Under the pieces are notes generated by a model. It did no database searches, was not told the origin of the DNA, and saw only the letters and a program-made list of their open reading frames with translations. Positions 11,865 to 23,700 of a stretch of DNA of 64,000 nt are shown here, in pieces. Both the position numbers and the translations under genes were made by a program. Positions within the stretch are counted from its first letter, which is position 1, and every line of letters begins with the position of its first letter. The DNA comes from Ottelia alismoides. Lineage: Eukaryota > Streptophyta > Magnoliopsida > Alismatales > Hydrocharitaceae. The stretch is from NCBI GenBank assembly GCA_037367405.1, contig JAZKJV010009629.1, forward strand, positions 996,501 to 1,060,500, written 5' to 3'.

Positions 11865-14800
11865 TGATGACATGCCTGACAACTCGGGTTAAGCAAATAA
11901 TAAACAAGGGTCGTTGTGACCCAAATCACCAAGCGCGGTCAATCGGGAAAAATAATGTTTTTAAAACCACTCGGAAAAAGACAAGTCAATGAAAAATGAA
12001 AGCGATTTTTGCTATTCTTTTTACCTGGTATAGCGACCAGGGTCGAACACAAGGTGCACGATTGAAAAACTAAGCAGTCAGATTTCGAAAGCTAATTTTT
12101 TAGTGGTTTTTGCATTTTTATTTTTTTATTAATTTTTTAAAACAAGAATAAATGAAGAAAAGTGATTAAAACAAAGAACCCACACTCTTTTTTTGTATTT
12201 TTTAAAATAATAAAAAATATAAAGAAAAATCCTAAGAAAATATTTTTTGTGTTTTATATATTTTAAAGTATTTTTGATAAATTTTCGTAATTTTCTGATG
12301 TTTTTGTAATTTTCTAAAAATAAAACAGTGGACAATAAAGAGACTATTCACAGCCAGGAGTATTTTTCAATTTAAAATTCTTTAAAGTTCAAAACACCAG
12401 GAGATTATTTTTAAATGAAACTAGAAAGCGATATCTACAATTAGAGACTGAAATCACAATTTTGGATTTTTTTACAATTTTCTACAATTTTTATAAGATT
12501 TTCGTATTTTGCAATTTTTTTTGAGTTTTATATTTGAAAAATTCATGAAAAGTTGGTTAGAAGTTAAAACACATCAAAATACACCTACACTAATTTTTGG
12601 AATTTTTAGACAATTTTTCTATTTTTTTTATAAAATTTCAAAACTCTGATAAGGAAAAAGAACCAGTTTTTGATTTTTTTAAATATATCAAATGACAACA
12701 AAATTTGATGAAAACTATATACAATGACAAGCACTACTGCAGGAGCATATACAAATTTTTGCAAAATTTTTTCGAGCGACAAAAATATTTATTTAATCAA
12801 AGAGAACATGCATAGTCCAAGTCTGCAATATAGGGACTAAAATGTAATTATGCAAAAAGTTTCTGCCTTTAAAAATAATAAAATAAATATGGGGGCAGAT
12901 GTGCAATTTATCCAGTGAAAAGCGTGCTCTGCATGTGACTGTCTCTGGCAGGGGGTATTTTGTAATAGTTGAAGCTCTGTAGGTTGATATGCAATTTTCC
13001 TTTTTTTTAATTGATCCCCCACCTAGGGTTTTCAACCCTTCGTTCTTTCTCAACAGGGGCAAGAGGCACAAAAGGGGGTCGCCGCCCCTCGTCTTCCTCA
13101 CACAGAGGTGGCGCGGTGTCAGATCTGGGCGGAGGCACACGGCAGCGCGGCCTGGAGATGGCGCGGAGGCCACGCGTGCTGGGAGTGGCCTGGAAGGGGC
13201 CTGCGCCGGGTAGCAGGAGGTCGACGGAGGGAGGTTCGCGTGGCCTGCAAGGGGCGGACGCGCGTCGCGCGTTGCGGATCTAGAGATCGGAGGCGGCAGG
13301 CCCCCTCCCGTGCGCGGCGCTGCGGCTGTGATCGGTGCGCGGGAAGTTCTGGAGAGCAGCGGGTGTGCGCCACCCTCTCGCGGTGGAGATGGAGGGCGAA
13401 GGGGTGGTCGTGTGGGGCGCGGGCCGCGCGCGTGGGCTCGTCGGGGCTGTAGGCGAGGGCTGACGGGGCCCAGTCGGGGTGGTTGCCGGGCTGAGGCAGC
13501 AAGGAGGGCCGCGGCCTGGGAGGTGCTAATGGCTGGAGGTGGAGGTCCTCGGTGGGGCAGGTGCAGGGGTGGCGACCCGCCCTATTGCTGTTATCTTTTT
13601 TATTTTTTTTGTTATTATTTTTTGTTTGCTGCAGGAAATTGTTAACAAAAAAAGAATGTTTTTTTATTTTGTTATCAGAAATATGTAAACAGTAATAAAA
13701 AAATTTTATTGTTCTTTTTTTTTATTTTTTTGGTGAACCTGCAAAACAAATTATTAGAGAAAAAAAAGACAACTATATTTTTACAAATTTTATTTATCTC
13801 CTGCAAAACAAATTATTAGAATCAAAAGAAAGATTTTTTTTATTTTTTTTATTTTCCTGCAAAACAGAGGTTAGAGACAAATGAAAAGCAAATTTTTTTT
13901 ATTCCTCCTGCAAAAATAGTTGTGAGATAAATAGGGAGAATAATTTTATTATATTTTTTATACAAAAAATAGAATGGTGAATGAATCGGATCTTGGCAAA
14001 CGGGAGGTAGATCCGAGGCTCCGGTCACCGTGCGTGACCGGAGGTGATAGATTATGTGAGATAGAAATGAAATGGAGAGGTTACGAGATGAGATGAAAAA
14101 TTCGGTGTCGGGCGTGGATTAAATCGTGATGGACTTTTTAATCTAAAAATTAATCACTACTCCTACGCTAAAATCTAAATCTACGATTACCTAGGGAAAA
14201 AGACAGGGAATAAAATGGATCTCACCTTGGGGTTTGGACACACCATGGTGGCCTCAACGAAGCTCAAGTCACTGTCACTAACTGGATCGGAGGCTAGGAC
14301 CCTCTTCAACAAGAAACCTCTCGGAAACCGGGCTCCTCTCCGCCAAAGATTGATCAAGTTTGAATGAGGGAGGAGGAGCCCATTAAAAAGAGAGAAAAAA
14401 TGAAAAAGGAAGGTATGGACAAATGTGGAAAGTTTTTATTGGTGAATTAATAAAATAATTAAATTAATAAATTAGTTAAATAATTAATTATGAAATTCGG
14501 AATAAATAAATTAAATTAAATAATTAATTAATTGGAAATTAATTAGCCACCTTAATGGTGGCTATTAAAGGCATGAAATTAAATCTAATATATATGGTAT
14601 GTTATAAAATCAAATAAATCAAATAAAATCAAATAATTAAATACAAAATTTGGAATTAAATTAAATTAATTAATTAATGTTAGATAATTAATTTTTTGGT
14701 GTTTTTTTATAAAAGGAAGTTAGTTAGTTACATATATTATATACAAATAATACAATATACATATGTACAAATAAGGAAATATTTTTATAAGAGATTTTTT

Positions 14801-15541
14801 ATTTTAATTTTTTTCTATTTTATTTTTAATGAAAACAATATTTATAATATATAGATTATGTAAAAATAAATATTAATAATTATATACAACAAATATATGG
14901 GTAAACTGCACAATACACCCTAGAAAATCGACTTTTTAACCGTAACTCCAAAAAATACGAAACCACAGCCATTTGAAAGATAATTTAATTTATAGTATGA
15001 TGGAAGTGAGTTTGGTTCAATTTAAGCTCGTATGGAGCCGGAATTGATGTTTCAATTATCGCATTACGGCTTTTTCTGGGTGTAATTATTTACAATATAT
15101 ACAATATTTTATTTTACAAATATTTTTATTATTTTCAACACAGTTTTATTTACAAATTATTTACAAAAGTAATTAGTTTGAGGTCAAATTATATACAATG
15201 AAATAATATAAGTTTTATACAAATATACATGAAAAATATGTACAGGATATTTTTGATTTTTCCGACAAACGACCCTATCTCCCCCTACTTTATTCCTGGT
15301 TGATCAGGTCAAGTCTTGACCTTCTCTCGGGGTTTAAGTCAGTCTGTATTTATTGCATAAATACTTCTTTTTTTCTTTTCTTCTTTATTCTTTTATTTAT
15401 GTACAAAAAGTGTTAAAAATGCATAATTAACAAATGCATGCAAAATGGTAATTTTATGAAATTAATGGGTATTTACAGGTATTTGACTAAGGAAATGATG
15501 CTAAAATAAAAGAATAAAGGCGATGAATTGTGGATTCATCA
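11865..15541 (-). repeat. Element A left (3') LTR, 3677 bp
   Basis: Starts tgatgacatgcc and ends tggattcatca. It matches the right LTR closely over nearly its full length once the 543-bp insert there is removed (3677 against about 3672 bp). The first 75-80 bp do not match the right LTR; they match B and E instead. The GC-rich island is at about 13030-13570. Long ORFs there (for example 13119-13502 and 13310-13645) overlap on both strands and follow the base composition. Confidence 0.85.
15306..15322. promoter_or_regulatory. Palindromic W-box pair in U3 of A left LTR
   Basis: AGGTCAAGTCTTGACCT, identical to the site in B's left LTR, A's right LTR (24739-24755) and C's left LTR (36802-36818). 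Confidence 0.55.
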
Positions 15542-15560
15542 TTCCCCTATACTTTACCTT
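15542..15560 (-). promoter_or_regulatory. Element A polypurine tract
   Basis: On the minus strand AAAGGTAAAGTATAGGGGAA lies directly against the TGATGAATCC start of the 3' LTR. Confidence 0.75.
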
Positions 15561-17000
15561 TGCTAGTCCCTTAGCAAACACTTATTCGGAAAATAAGTGA
15601 AAATAAAAATAAAGAAAAGAAAAAGGAAAGAAGTTAGAACAATGTTGACTTTCAAAGTTATCTTCAAAAAAATGTAGTCTGGAGCTCTGTCGGACCTTTG
15701 GATTATTAATGTGTCGGAACCTTAATGGGAAATGGATTTAAAACCTAACAGCCTCTAAGTTCCATAAGACTCCTATTCAGGTCTCCTCAACAGTCAGATC
15801 AGAACAAGTCTACATACACAAATTCTTATGACTATGAATTCTTACTTGTACGTGTAAGTGAAATATAGCTCCTCATCTCAAAAGTAGCAAAGATTCAGCC
15901 TCTCTCAACAAGGTAACTCAAATAACCCGGTCTGGCAACTCTTTCCTCGAGGAGCGGGGATATTCCCTTCTAAGTTCAAGTACAACCAGCTCAAGAAGAG
16001 GGGATGGAGAAGAGAATGGACGGTAACTAGTGTAGTTACCTATCCTTGGATGCATGACCAGTGTAGCCATGTCACCCGCTGCAAGCTCACAAATATATGA
16101 CTTTGAAGCTCTTATTCTTTTTTTTTCACAGGCATTTTATTTTTCTATCAGGCCTGTCCACTTTTGGAGATTTTGCATTTTTTTCTTTTTCTTTTTTTTG
16201 ACAATATATACAAGGTGCAACATGTACATAAGGAGTTTTTCTTCTTGAGCCAGTAGACTATCCCTCTTTTGAAGCATTATTGCAACCCCACAACATCCTG
16301 TCTTTAGACCTCAACATCACCAAACCAGGTTGAGACGCACTTCCCTCCCTAGAGGAGGACGAGAGGTTCTGCCTAGATGTACTACCCTCGTATGCTACCC
16401 CAAGTCAAAAGATTCTGCTCCCTCACTACCTCATCCATGAAGAGCTACGTCTAAAGTGCAGTGTCCAAGGTAAGCTACGGTCTAAAAGAATCATGTGTGT
16501 GTTGTTAAATATTCTACTTAGACTCATCAAGATGACATGTGAACATAGTCTTATGGACTCAAAGAATTAAGTCACTAGGACCTGAAAAGTCTTAACTCCA
16601 AATCTTATAAGGTTCCTCTGAAATTAAGTGCATTAAAGTCCAACTAAGCTCCATTTTTCAAATTTATTCTAGACTTAGTTTAAATGTCAATATCATCCTG
16701 AAAAAAATGCTCATGCAAATGCAAGAAAGTATGTACATGCAAGGAAAAGAAAACAAAATCTTTTTGTGAAACAATTTTCAAAATTTTGAAATTTTTATGA
16801 TTTTTTTTAAAAAATGATGCACATGCAAAAAGTTTTTTTTGCAAATAGTTAGTAATATATACAAATATATACAAGATTCTTTTTCTTTTTCTCTCTTTTT
16901 TTTAAGAATTTTTTCCTTTTAGTATTTACACAGTGTTTTAACCATATTAAAAAAAATAATATATAAAAGTACGAGTTATGGCTAAAGTATATATACAATA
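15561..17000 (-). other. Element A 3' noncoding internal region
   Basis: No supported coding sequence. Aligns with B and C over conserved blocks (tcctcgaggagcggggatattccc near 15945, ctgcaagctcacaa near 16080, taagtcactaggacctgaaa near 16568). Ends in low-complexity T-rich sequence before the hairpin array. Confidence 0.65.
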
Positions 17001-17013
17001 TATACGACACCCC

Positions 17014-17364
17014 CTATACTTAGCTCGAACTATGTCCTCATAATGATCAAAGAGCTGAAAAGAAAGACATAACTCATGCTTTGTATAGAAAAGTGAAAAG
17101 AATAGTATACTACAACGACAAATAAAAGAATGAAATCAATAGACGTCGGTGATCCCCCTATACTTAGGATCAAGTAATCCTAAGTATAGCAGACTGTTCA
17201 CAAAGGGAGGACCGAGGATTAGAATGGACAGAATCTACCTCCCCTATACTTAGGGTAAAATATCCCTAAGTATAGGCAGCAAACCAGAGGTAAAAAGAAT
17301 CAAAAGAATAATCACAAGTCTGGCATCCCCCCTATACTTAGGGTAAAGTGCACCCTAAGTATGG
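17014..17364 (-). repeat. Hairpin array with polypurine-tract-like ends (element A)
   Basis: Four inverted repeats at 17014-17088, 17158-17189, 17244-17275 and 17332-17364. Hairpins 2 and 3 are the cleanest (CTATACTTAGG against CCTAAGTATAG). On the minus strand they end in AGTATAGGGGG, and the fourth reads AGTATAGGGGGGATG, which is what the polypurine tract plus LTR start reads in element C. The array lies 1.5-1.8 kb from the true tract and just downstream of gag. Confidence 0.82.
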
Positions 17365-17602
17365 AATGATCATAAGATGAAAATGGGGTGTTAGACAGAA
17401 AGAATGTATGATATGGACAAATGGTCTATACAGTTGTGAAAAATCAATGTTGAGGTGCCTCTCAACAAGCGCTAGAGTTTACGCCCCTAGCTGGGCGCAA
17501 ATGCTAGGACAACACAATATCGAGGTTCAGGACGGCATCTGTCAGGCGAATACCGTACTGTCGTTGCAGTCTCGGTGGGAGAACAACAACGAGGTCAACA
17601 GA

Positions 17603-19459
17603 TTAGATGATAACACCCAGATAATGAATCATGCGGGTGTCTGCTACCGGATCAAGATATGGGTAGATGAAGTCGGGCTCCGATAGCACAAAAGAAATCG
17701 CCGGCTCAAGATCTGTATGGAGCGAAAGGATGGAGCCGAAGTAATCAAACGTGGAGAAGGAAGGATATGTTAGGGAATCCTCCACGTCAATCACCGTCTC
17801 AAATAGATATGGAAGGTCATGATCGTGTGACTCACTATAAAGACAGATATCCGATGCATGGAATGTAGACAAATCAGTGAAATCATCGAATACCTCAAAG
17901 ATCGGGTCATCCTCGCGAGGGTCGTCGAGGAGAGAAACATCATACTCATTATCAGAAATATCAAAATACTCGGTCTCGTGATCCGACAGATCGGATGCAT
18001 TCTCAGAAAGTGAGACCGAATACACATGGTCCATGGCATCCTCCCGCAGATAACCCTCGGGAAGTAATGCCGAATCATCAGGAAATTGGGGATCAATGCT
18101 GTCAAAAGTCATGTCCTCCAAAAATATATTGACCTCATCAAATGGGAGGACACAAGTCTCAAATACGGGACTATCAAGGTCTGTAAAATCAAAAATCGGT
18201 CCCTCATCAAGCTCTCTCTGCTGAGACGGATCTAAGTATATCTCCGAATCTGAGAAGATCTCCTGAAGACAAGATACTAAATCAACTGCGTATGGATACT
18301 AGAAAGATTCAGAGGATGGCTGAGATGTGGGTTCCTCCTCTATCTCTTGGGATTCTAGCAGATCTAGAATCGAAGAATCTTCTACGTGACAGAGCGGGAC
18401 TAGCTCAAAATCTGATTGTAAATCCAATTGGTCCTCAACCAATGTCCGGCTCTGGGAACTCACAAAAATAGGCAACACATCCATCAAATGAGATGTAGCA
18501 GCATCCATATCCTCTGATTTGTGTGTGCTATCAAGATCGGCATGGTGTGTCACACACTCAACTATTGTCATCTCTCCCTCATGTGTTGTCCCGAATAAAT
18601 CGTCTCGTGTATATGAAAGATCGGAAAGTGTTCCCAAGATGGTCTCAACTAAATCCAGGTCGGGACAGAGGTATGAACCACCACATGATGAAATGACATA
18701 AGCAATCTGCTCTGCGGTCCTCCCCCTCATGGCGATATGGATAAGGTCAGTCATCGAAAATCCATGATCCAGAAATCGCCTCACAAGTTCTCGTAACCTC
18801 AACCATGAATCTATCAATGGCTTCTGGGGGTTAACTGAAAAATCATGAATACACGACCGCATCATCTCTGCTCTACACTGGGGGTAAAATTTCTTCAAAA
18901 ATAATGATCGTAAATCTCCCCATGTAGCAATCTTCCTTCCCAATCGTCTATGCCAACTCTTGGCTCTACTCTGAAGTGTAAATGGGAAGGTAATCAGCAT
19001 CATTTCTTCAGAGGTTATATCGGAATATGATCGTGATCCACAAATTTCCTCAAACTCTTCGATATGCAAGTAAGGTTCCTCGTGCACCTCCCCTAAAAAC
19101 TTGGGCAGTATATTAATTAACTCTAAATCTAAAAGGAAGGGGCTCAGTGTAGAAGCAGAGTATGCTTCTTGATCGGTGTACTAGTCTATCATCTTAGGAT
19201 TAAAGTCATCTAAAACATGCCACTGCCCCATTTGATCGCCTATGGGATGCACTCTCATCTCAGCAAGGTGAACGTCTGGGTTTCTTATTTGGTCAATCTG
19301 GTCTCTGCGGGCTTCACTCACAGCATGTCCCGAAAGGGACGGTGGGTAGGGAGAATATGGGAAATCGGACGGAGTTCCGACCTCCCAAGAGAGTGGATGG
19401 GAGTGATGGGCGTGAAATGAAGAAGCCGTAAATTTCGACTGGAATGAAAAGTGGCCCAT
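17603..19459 (-). pseudogene. gag: Element A gag-type polyprotein, two in-frame stops
   Basis: Structural protein of a plant Ty3/gypsy element, expected to build the virus-like particle. One frame of about 619 codons runs from the ATG at 19459 (MGHFSFQSKF) to 17603, broken only by TAG at 19181-19183 (codon 93) and TAG at 18299-18301 (codon 387). Residues about 158-240 carry the retrotransposon gag block: FPFTLQSRAKSW, then ATWGDLRSLFLKKFYP and a W.R.ELVRRF.DHG segment, as in Athila/Tat gag. The region after codon 400 is acidic and Ser/Asp-rich (DPREDDPIFEVFDD). No zinc knuckle or protease motif is seen. The start was chosen because B has the matching MGRIPFQPD at 25626-25623. Upstream codons to 19612 are open but hydrophobic and not needed. 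Confidence 0.8.
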
Positions 19460-20735
19460 CGTGACGAGAGAGAAATGAAGGGAGGGAGGGTGGGAGAGTA
19501 GAAAGAGATATAGAAGGGAGGGAGGAAAGGTGACTGCTAATGATAGAAGAATGATCGTAACCGACTCACACCAAAGACATACAAAACACAAAGCAAATCC
19601 CCAGTTCACCAATTCAACACAAAGTGAAGACCATGAGATTTGGTCTTTTATCTTTTCAATTTTAGAGTTAGGTGATCAACAAAAGTTGTACAAACACTTA
19701 GGAGGCTTGAATGGGATTTGGGCACTACTCCTTAGTGTGTACGCGAGCAATTAAAAGCGCAAACAATGAGGGGATTGCTCTCCCAATACAATGAAGTGGT
19801 CAATTACGTTTAATTTTAGAGTCAAGTTCAATTAGCAGTCCCATTTTTTTTATTTTTTTGGTTTTCTATTTTTTTGGATTTTTTTTTCAAAAATAAATGC
19901 CTAACGAGCTTTCCGATTTCCTCTTTGATTAATTTGAGTCCAAAAACAGGGGGAGGGAGTCGAGAAAAACAATGCACGGTCAAAAACAATGATGCATGCA
20001 GAGATAGAAAATGCGTACCTTACTCCAGCACTCTACATGCAATATGATCCGCGCAGAAATTAAAGATTGAAATAAAACTACCTAAATGATGCAGGCAAAA
20101 ATCCGAGTCCTAAGCAAGCAGTTCTACTCGACAGAACGTCTAGTCGACCACCAGCCTCCAATCCAAGAGTCCGGTCTAGGCTCACCCTCCTCCTCTCGAC
20201 AAATCGAGTTCAGGAGCAGCGCTTGGTAGGGTGGGCTGTGGCGCGTAGGCTCGAAGGTAGTGGATCGACTATTTTTTTAGATTTTTATTCTTGGTCCAAT
20301 TACTGAGCTATAGGTACATGCAATGTTATTAAGGTATTTGGAACCCTACTGATTACGTCACAGTCAAGCAAAAATCCTAAGGCTAGGGGCTGAAATCCGT
20401 GAGAATCAGAAATAAAAGAAAAGAAAGAAAAAAATACGAAAAAAAACCAACGAAAAACAACGGTGAGGTCCCCCAAGTGCATTGGCACATGGCGAAACAG
20501 ACCCCAAATAATGTCTGTGTCCACAGTTCAAAATCCTAAACTATTACAAGAATAATTGTTCTCTCTCAACAAATGAAATTCTTCTTCTTCTCCCTACTCT
20601 TCTTCCCGTGCGGGTCCTCAAAATATAAACTCCAAGTCGTCCACGTAGTACCTCGCACAAAAATTAGATAGAGAAGGTCAGAAAACAATTATGGTATAGA
20701 GAGACAAAAATAGAAAAATGACTACAAAGCCGTGC
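19460..20735 (-). other. Element A 5' leader
   Basis: Region between primer binding site and gag, with no supported gene. It contains blocks conserved in B, C and D, for example ttcaattagcagtccc (19827-19842) and ggtgaggtcccccaagtgca (20462-20481). These are probably leader or packaging sequence. ORFs such as 20300-20524 are not conserved. Confidence 0.6.
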
Positions 20736-20753
20736 TCCCCGGCAACGACGCCA
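20736..20753 (-). promoter_or_regulatory. Element A primer binding site (tRNA-Asp)
   Basis: Plus strand tccccggcaacgacgcca matches 17 of 18 bases of the plant tRNA-Asp 3' end (TCCCCGGCAACGGCGCCA), three bases from the LTR. It primes minus-strand DNA synthesis. tRNA-Asp use is known in the Athila lineage. Confidence 0.85.
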
Positions 20754-20756
20754 TTC

Positions 20757-23700
20757 TGATGAGCTGAAATCCGACGCAGTCGAGAGAGGATAAATAATAT
20801 GCAAAAATGTATCATCGTTCTCAACCGCAGGACTCGGTCAACGAGAAAAATTAATTGAACCACTCGAAATAAGATAAATCAATGAAAACAGTAAGCGGCT
20901 TTCGCTATTCTTTTTACCTGGTATAGCGACCAGGGTCGAACACAAGGAGCACGATTGAAAAACTAAGTAGTTAGATTTTGAAAGCTAATTTTTTTAGTGG
21001 TTTTTGCATTTTTATATTTTTTATATATTTTTAAAACAAGCACAAATGAAGAAAAGTGATAAAACAAAGAACCCACACTCTTTTTTTGTATTTTTAAAAT
21101 AATAAAAAATATACAGAAAAATCCTAAGAAAATATTTTTTGTATTTTATATATTTTAAAGTATTTTTGATAATTTTTTCGTAATTTTCTGATGTTTTTGT
21201 AATTTTCGAAAAATAAAACAATGGAAAATAAAGAGACTATTCACAGTTAGGAGTATTTTTCAATTTAAAAATTCTTTAAAAGTTCAAAACTCTAGGAGAT
21301 TATTTTTAAATGAAACTAGAAAGCGATATCTACAATTAGAGACTGAAATCACAATTTTTGGATTTTTTATAATTTTCTAAAATTTTTATAAGATTTTTTG
21401 TATTTTGCAATTTTTTTGAGTTATATATTTGAAAAATGCATAAAAAGTTGGTCAGAAGTTAAAACACATCAAAATACACCTATATTAATTTTTTGGAATT
21501 TTTAGACAATTTTTCCATTTTTTATAAATTTTCAAAGCTCTGACAAGGAAAAAGAAACAGTTTTTGATTTTTTTAAATATATCAAATGACAACAAAATTT
21601 GATGAAAACTATATACAATGACAAGCACTACTGCAGGAGCATATACAAATTTTTGCAAAATTTTTTCGAGCGACGAAAATATTTATTTAATTAAAGAGAA
21701 CATGCATATTCCAAGTCTGCAATATAGGGACTAAAATGTAATTATGCAAAAAGTTTCTGCCTTTAAAAATAATAAAATAAATATGCGGGCAGATGTGCAA
21801 TTTATCCAGTGAAAAGCGTGCTCTGCATGTGACTGTCTCTGGCAGGGGGTATTTTGTAATAGTTGAAGCTTTGTAGGTTGATATGCAATTTTCCTTTTTT
21901 TTAATTGATCCCCCACCTAGGGTTTTCAACCCTTCGTTCTTTCTCAACAGGGGCAAGAGGCGCAAAAGGGGGCCGCCGTTAAACCTGGCCAAAGTCCGGG
22001 CCGGGCCGGGCCATGGGCCGGGCCGACCAGGCCAAGGTTTTAAAACCCCTTGTCCAAGGCCCGGCCCGGCCCGGTCCACGGGTCATACTTTAAGGCCCAA
22101 GCCCGGCCCAGGTCTGGGCCGAGCCGGGCCGGCCCATGGGCCGAATGTAAAATATTTTTTAATTAATTTTTTAATTAAATTTATGGAGATAATTAAGTTT
22201 TTTTAGCATCATCTAATCTTTCTAAATCCAAGTAACCATAATATGTGTTACTTTGCATGTAAAATATAAAATAAGATGTAATATTGATAATGTAAAACAA
22301 AAACTTGAAGTATATTATATTAAATGTATCTAAAATATAATTTTTAAACATATATTTTATATATGCAGGCCGGGCCGGGTTTTATGACACATGTCTACGG
22401 CCCGCCCAATTGACGGGCGGGCCAAAGAGCGGGCCGGGCCGGCCCATTTCCAAAATCGCTTGCCCAAGCCCGACCCATGAACGGGCTGGGCGGGCGGGCC
22501 CCCCGCCCAATGGCCAGGTCTAGCCGCCGCCCCTCTCGTCTTCCTCACATAGAGGTGGCGCGGCGTCAGATCTGGGCGGAGGCACACGGCAGCGCAGCCT
22601 GGAGATGGCGCGAAGGCCACGCGCGCTGGGAGTGGCCTGGAAGGGGCCCACGCCGGATAGCAGGAGGTCGACGGAGGGAGGTCGCATGGCCTGCAAGGGG
22701 CGGACGCGCGTCGCGCGTTGCGGATCTGGAGATCGGAGGCGGCGGGCCCGCCCGTGTGCGGCGCTGCGGCTGTGATCGGTGCGCGGGAAGTTCTGGAGAG
22801 CAGCGGGGGTGCGCCACCCCTCACGGCGGAGATGGCGGGCGAAGGGGTGGTCGCGTAGGGCGCGGGCCGCGCGCGTGGGCTCGTCGGGGCTGCAGGCGAG
22901 GGCTAACGGGGCCTGTCGGGGTGGTGGCCGGGCTGAGGCAGCAAGGAGGGCCGCGGCCTGGGAGGTTGCTAACGGCTGGAGGTGGAGGTCCTCGGTGGGG
23001 CAGGTGCGGGGGTGGCGACCCGCCCTGTTGCTGTTATCTTTTTTATTATTTTTTGTTTTTATTTTTTTTTGTTTGCTGCAGGAAATTATTAACAAAAAAA
23101 GTTTTTTTATTTTGTTATCAGAAATATGTAAACAGTAATAAAAAAATTTTTATTGTTCTTTTTTTTGGTGAACCTGCAAAACAAATGATTAGAGAAAAAA
23201 AAGACAACTATATTTTTACAAGTTTTTATTTATCTCCTGCAAAACAAATTGTTAGAATCAAAAGAAAGATTTTTTTTATTATTTTTTTATTTTCCTGCAA
23301 AACAGAGGTTAGAGAGAAATGAAAAGCAAAATTTTTTTTATTCCTCCTACAAAAATAGTTGTGAGATAAACAGGGAGAATAATTTTATTATATTTTTTTA
23401 TACACAAAAATAGGAATGGTGAATGAATCGGATCTTGGCAAAATGGGAGGTAGATCCGAGGCTCCGGTCACCGTGCGTGACCTGAGGTGATAGATTATGT
23501 GAGATAGAAATGAAATGGAGAGGTTACGAGATGAAATGAAAAATTCGGTGTCAGGCGTGGATTAAATCGTGATGGACTTTTTAATCTAAAAATTAATCAC
23601 TACTCCTACGCTAAAATCTAAATCTACGATTACCTAGGGAAAAATACAGGGAATACAATAGATCTCACCTTGGGGTTTGGACATGCCAAGATGGCCTCAA

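Noticed and set aside
19181..19612. N-terminal hydrophobic extension of A gag, with a possible signal peptide
   Set aside because: The homologous B gag aligns only from the internal ATG (19459). The hydrophobic stretch upstream is not conserved.
22477..23322. 281-codon ORF on the plus strand
   Set aside because: It starts inside the hAT-like insert and continues into the LTR GC island, is rich in Arg, Gly and Ala from GC content, and has overlapping ORFs on the other strand (22520-23095). Not a gene.
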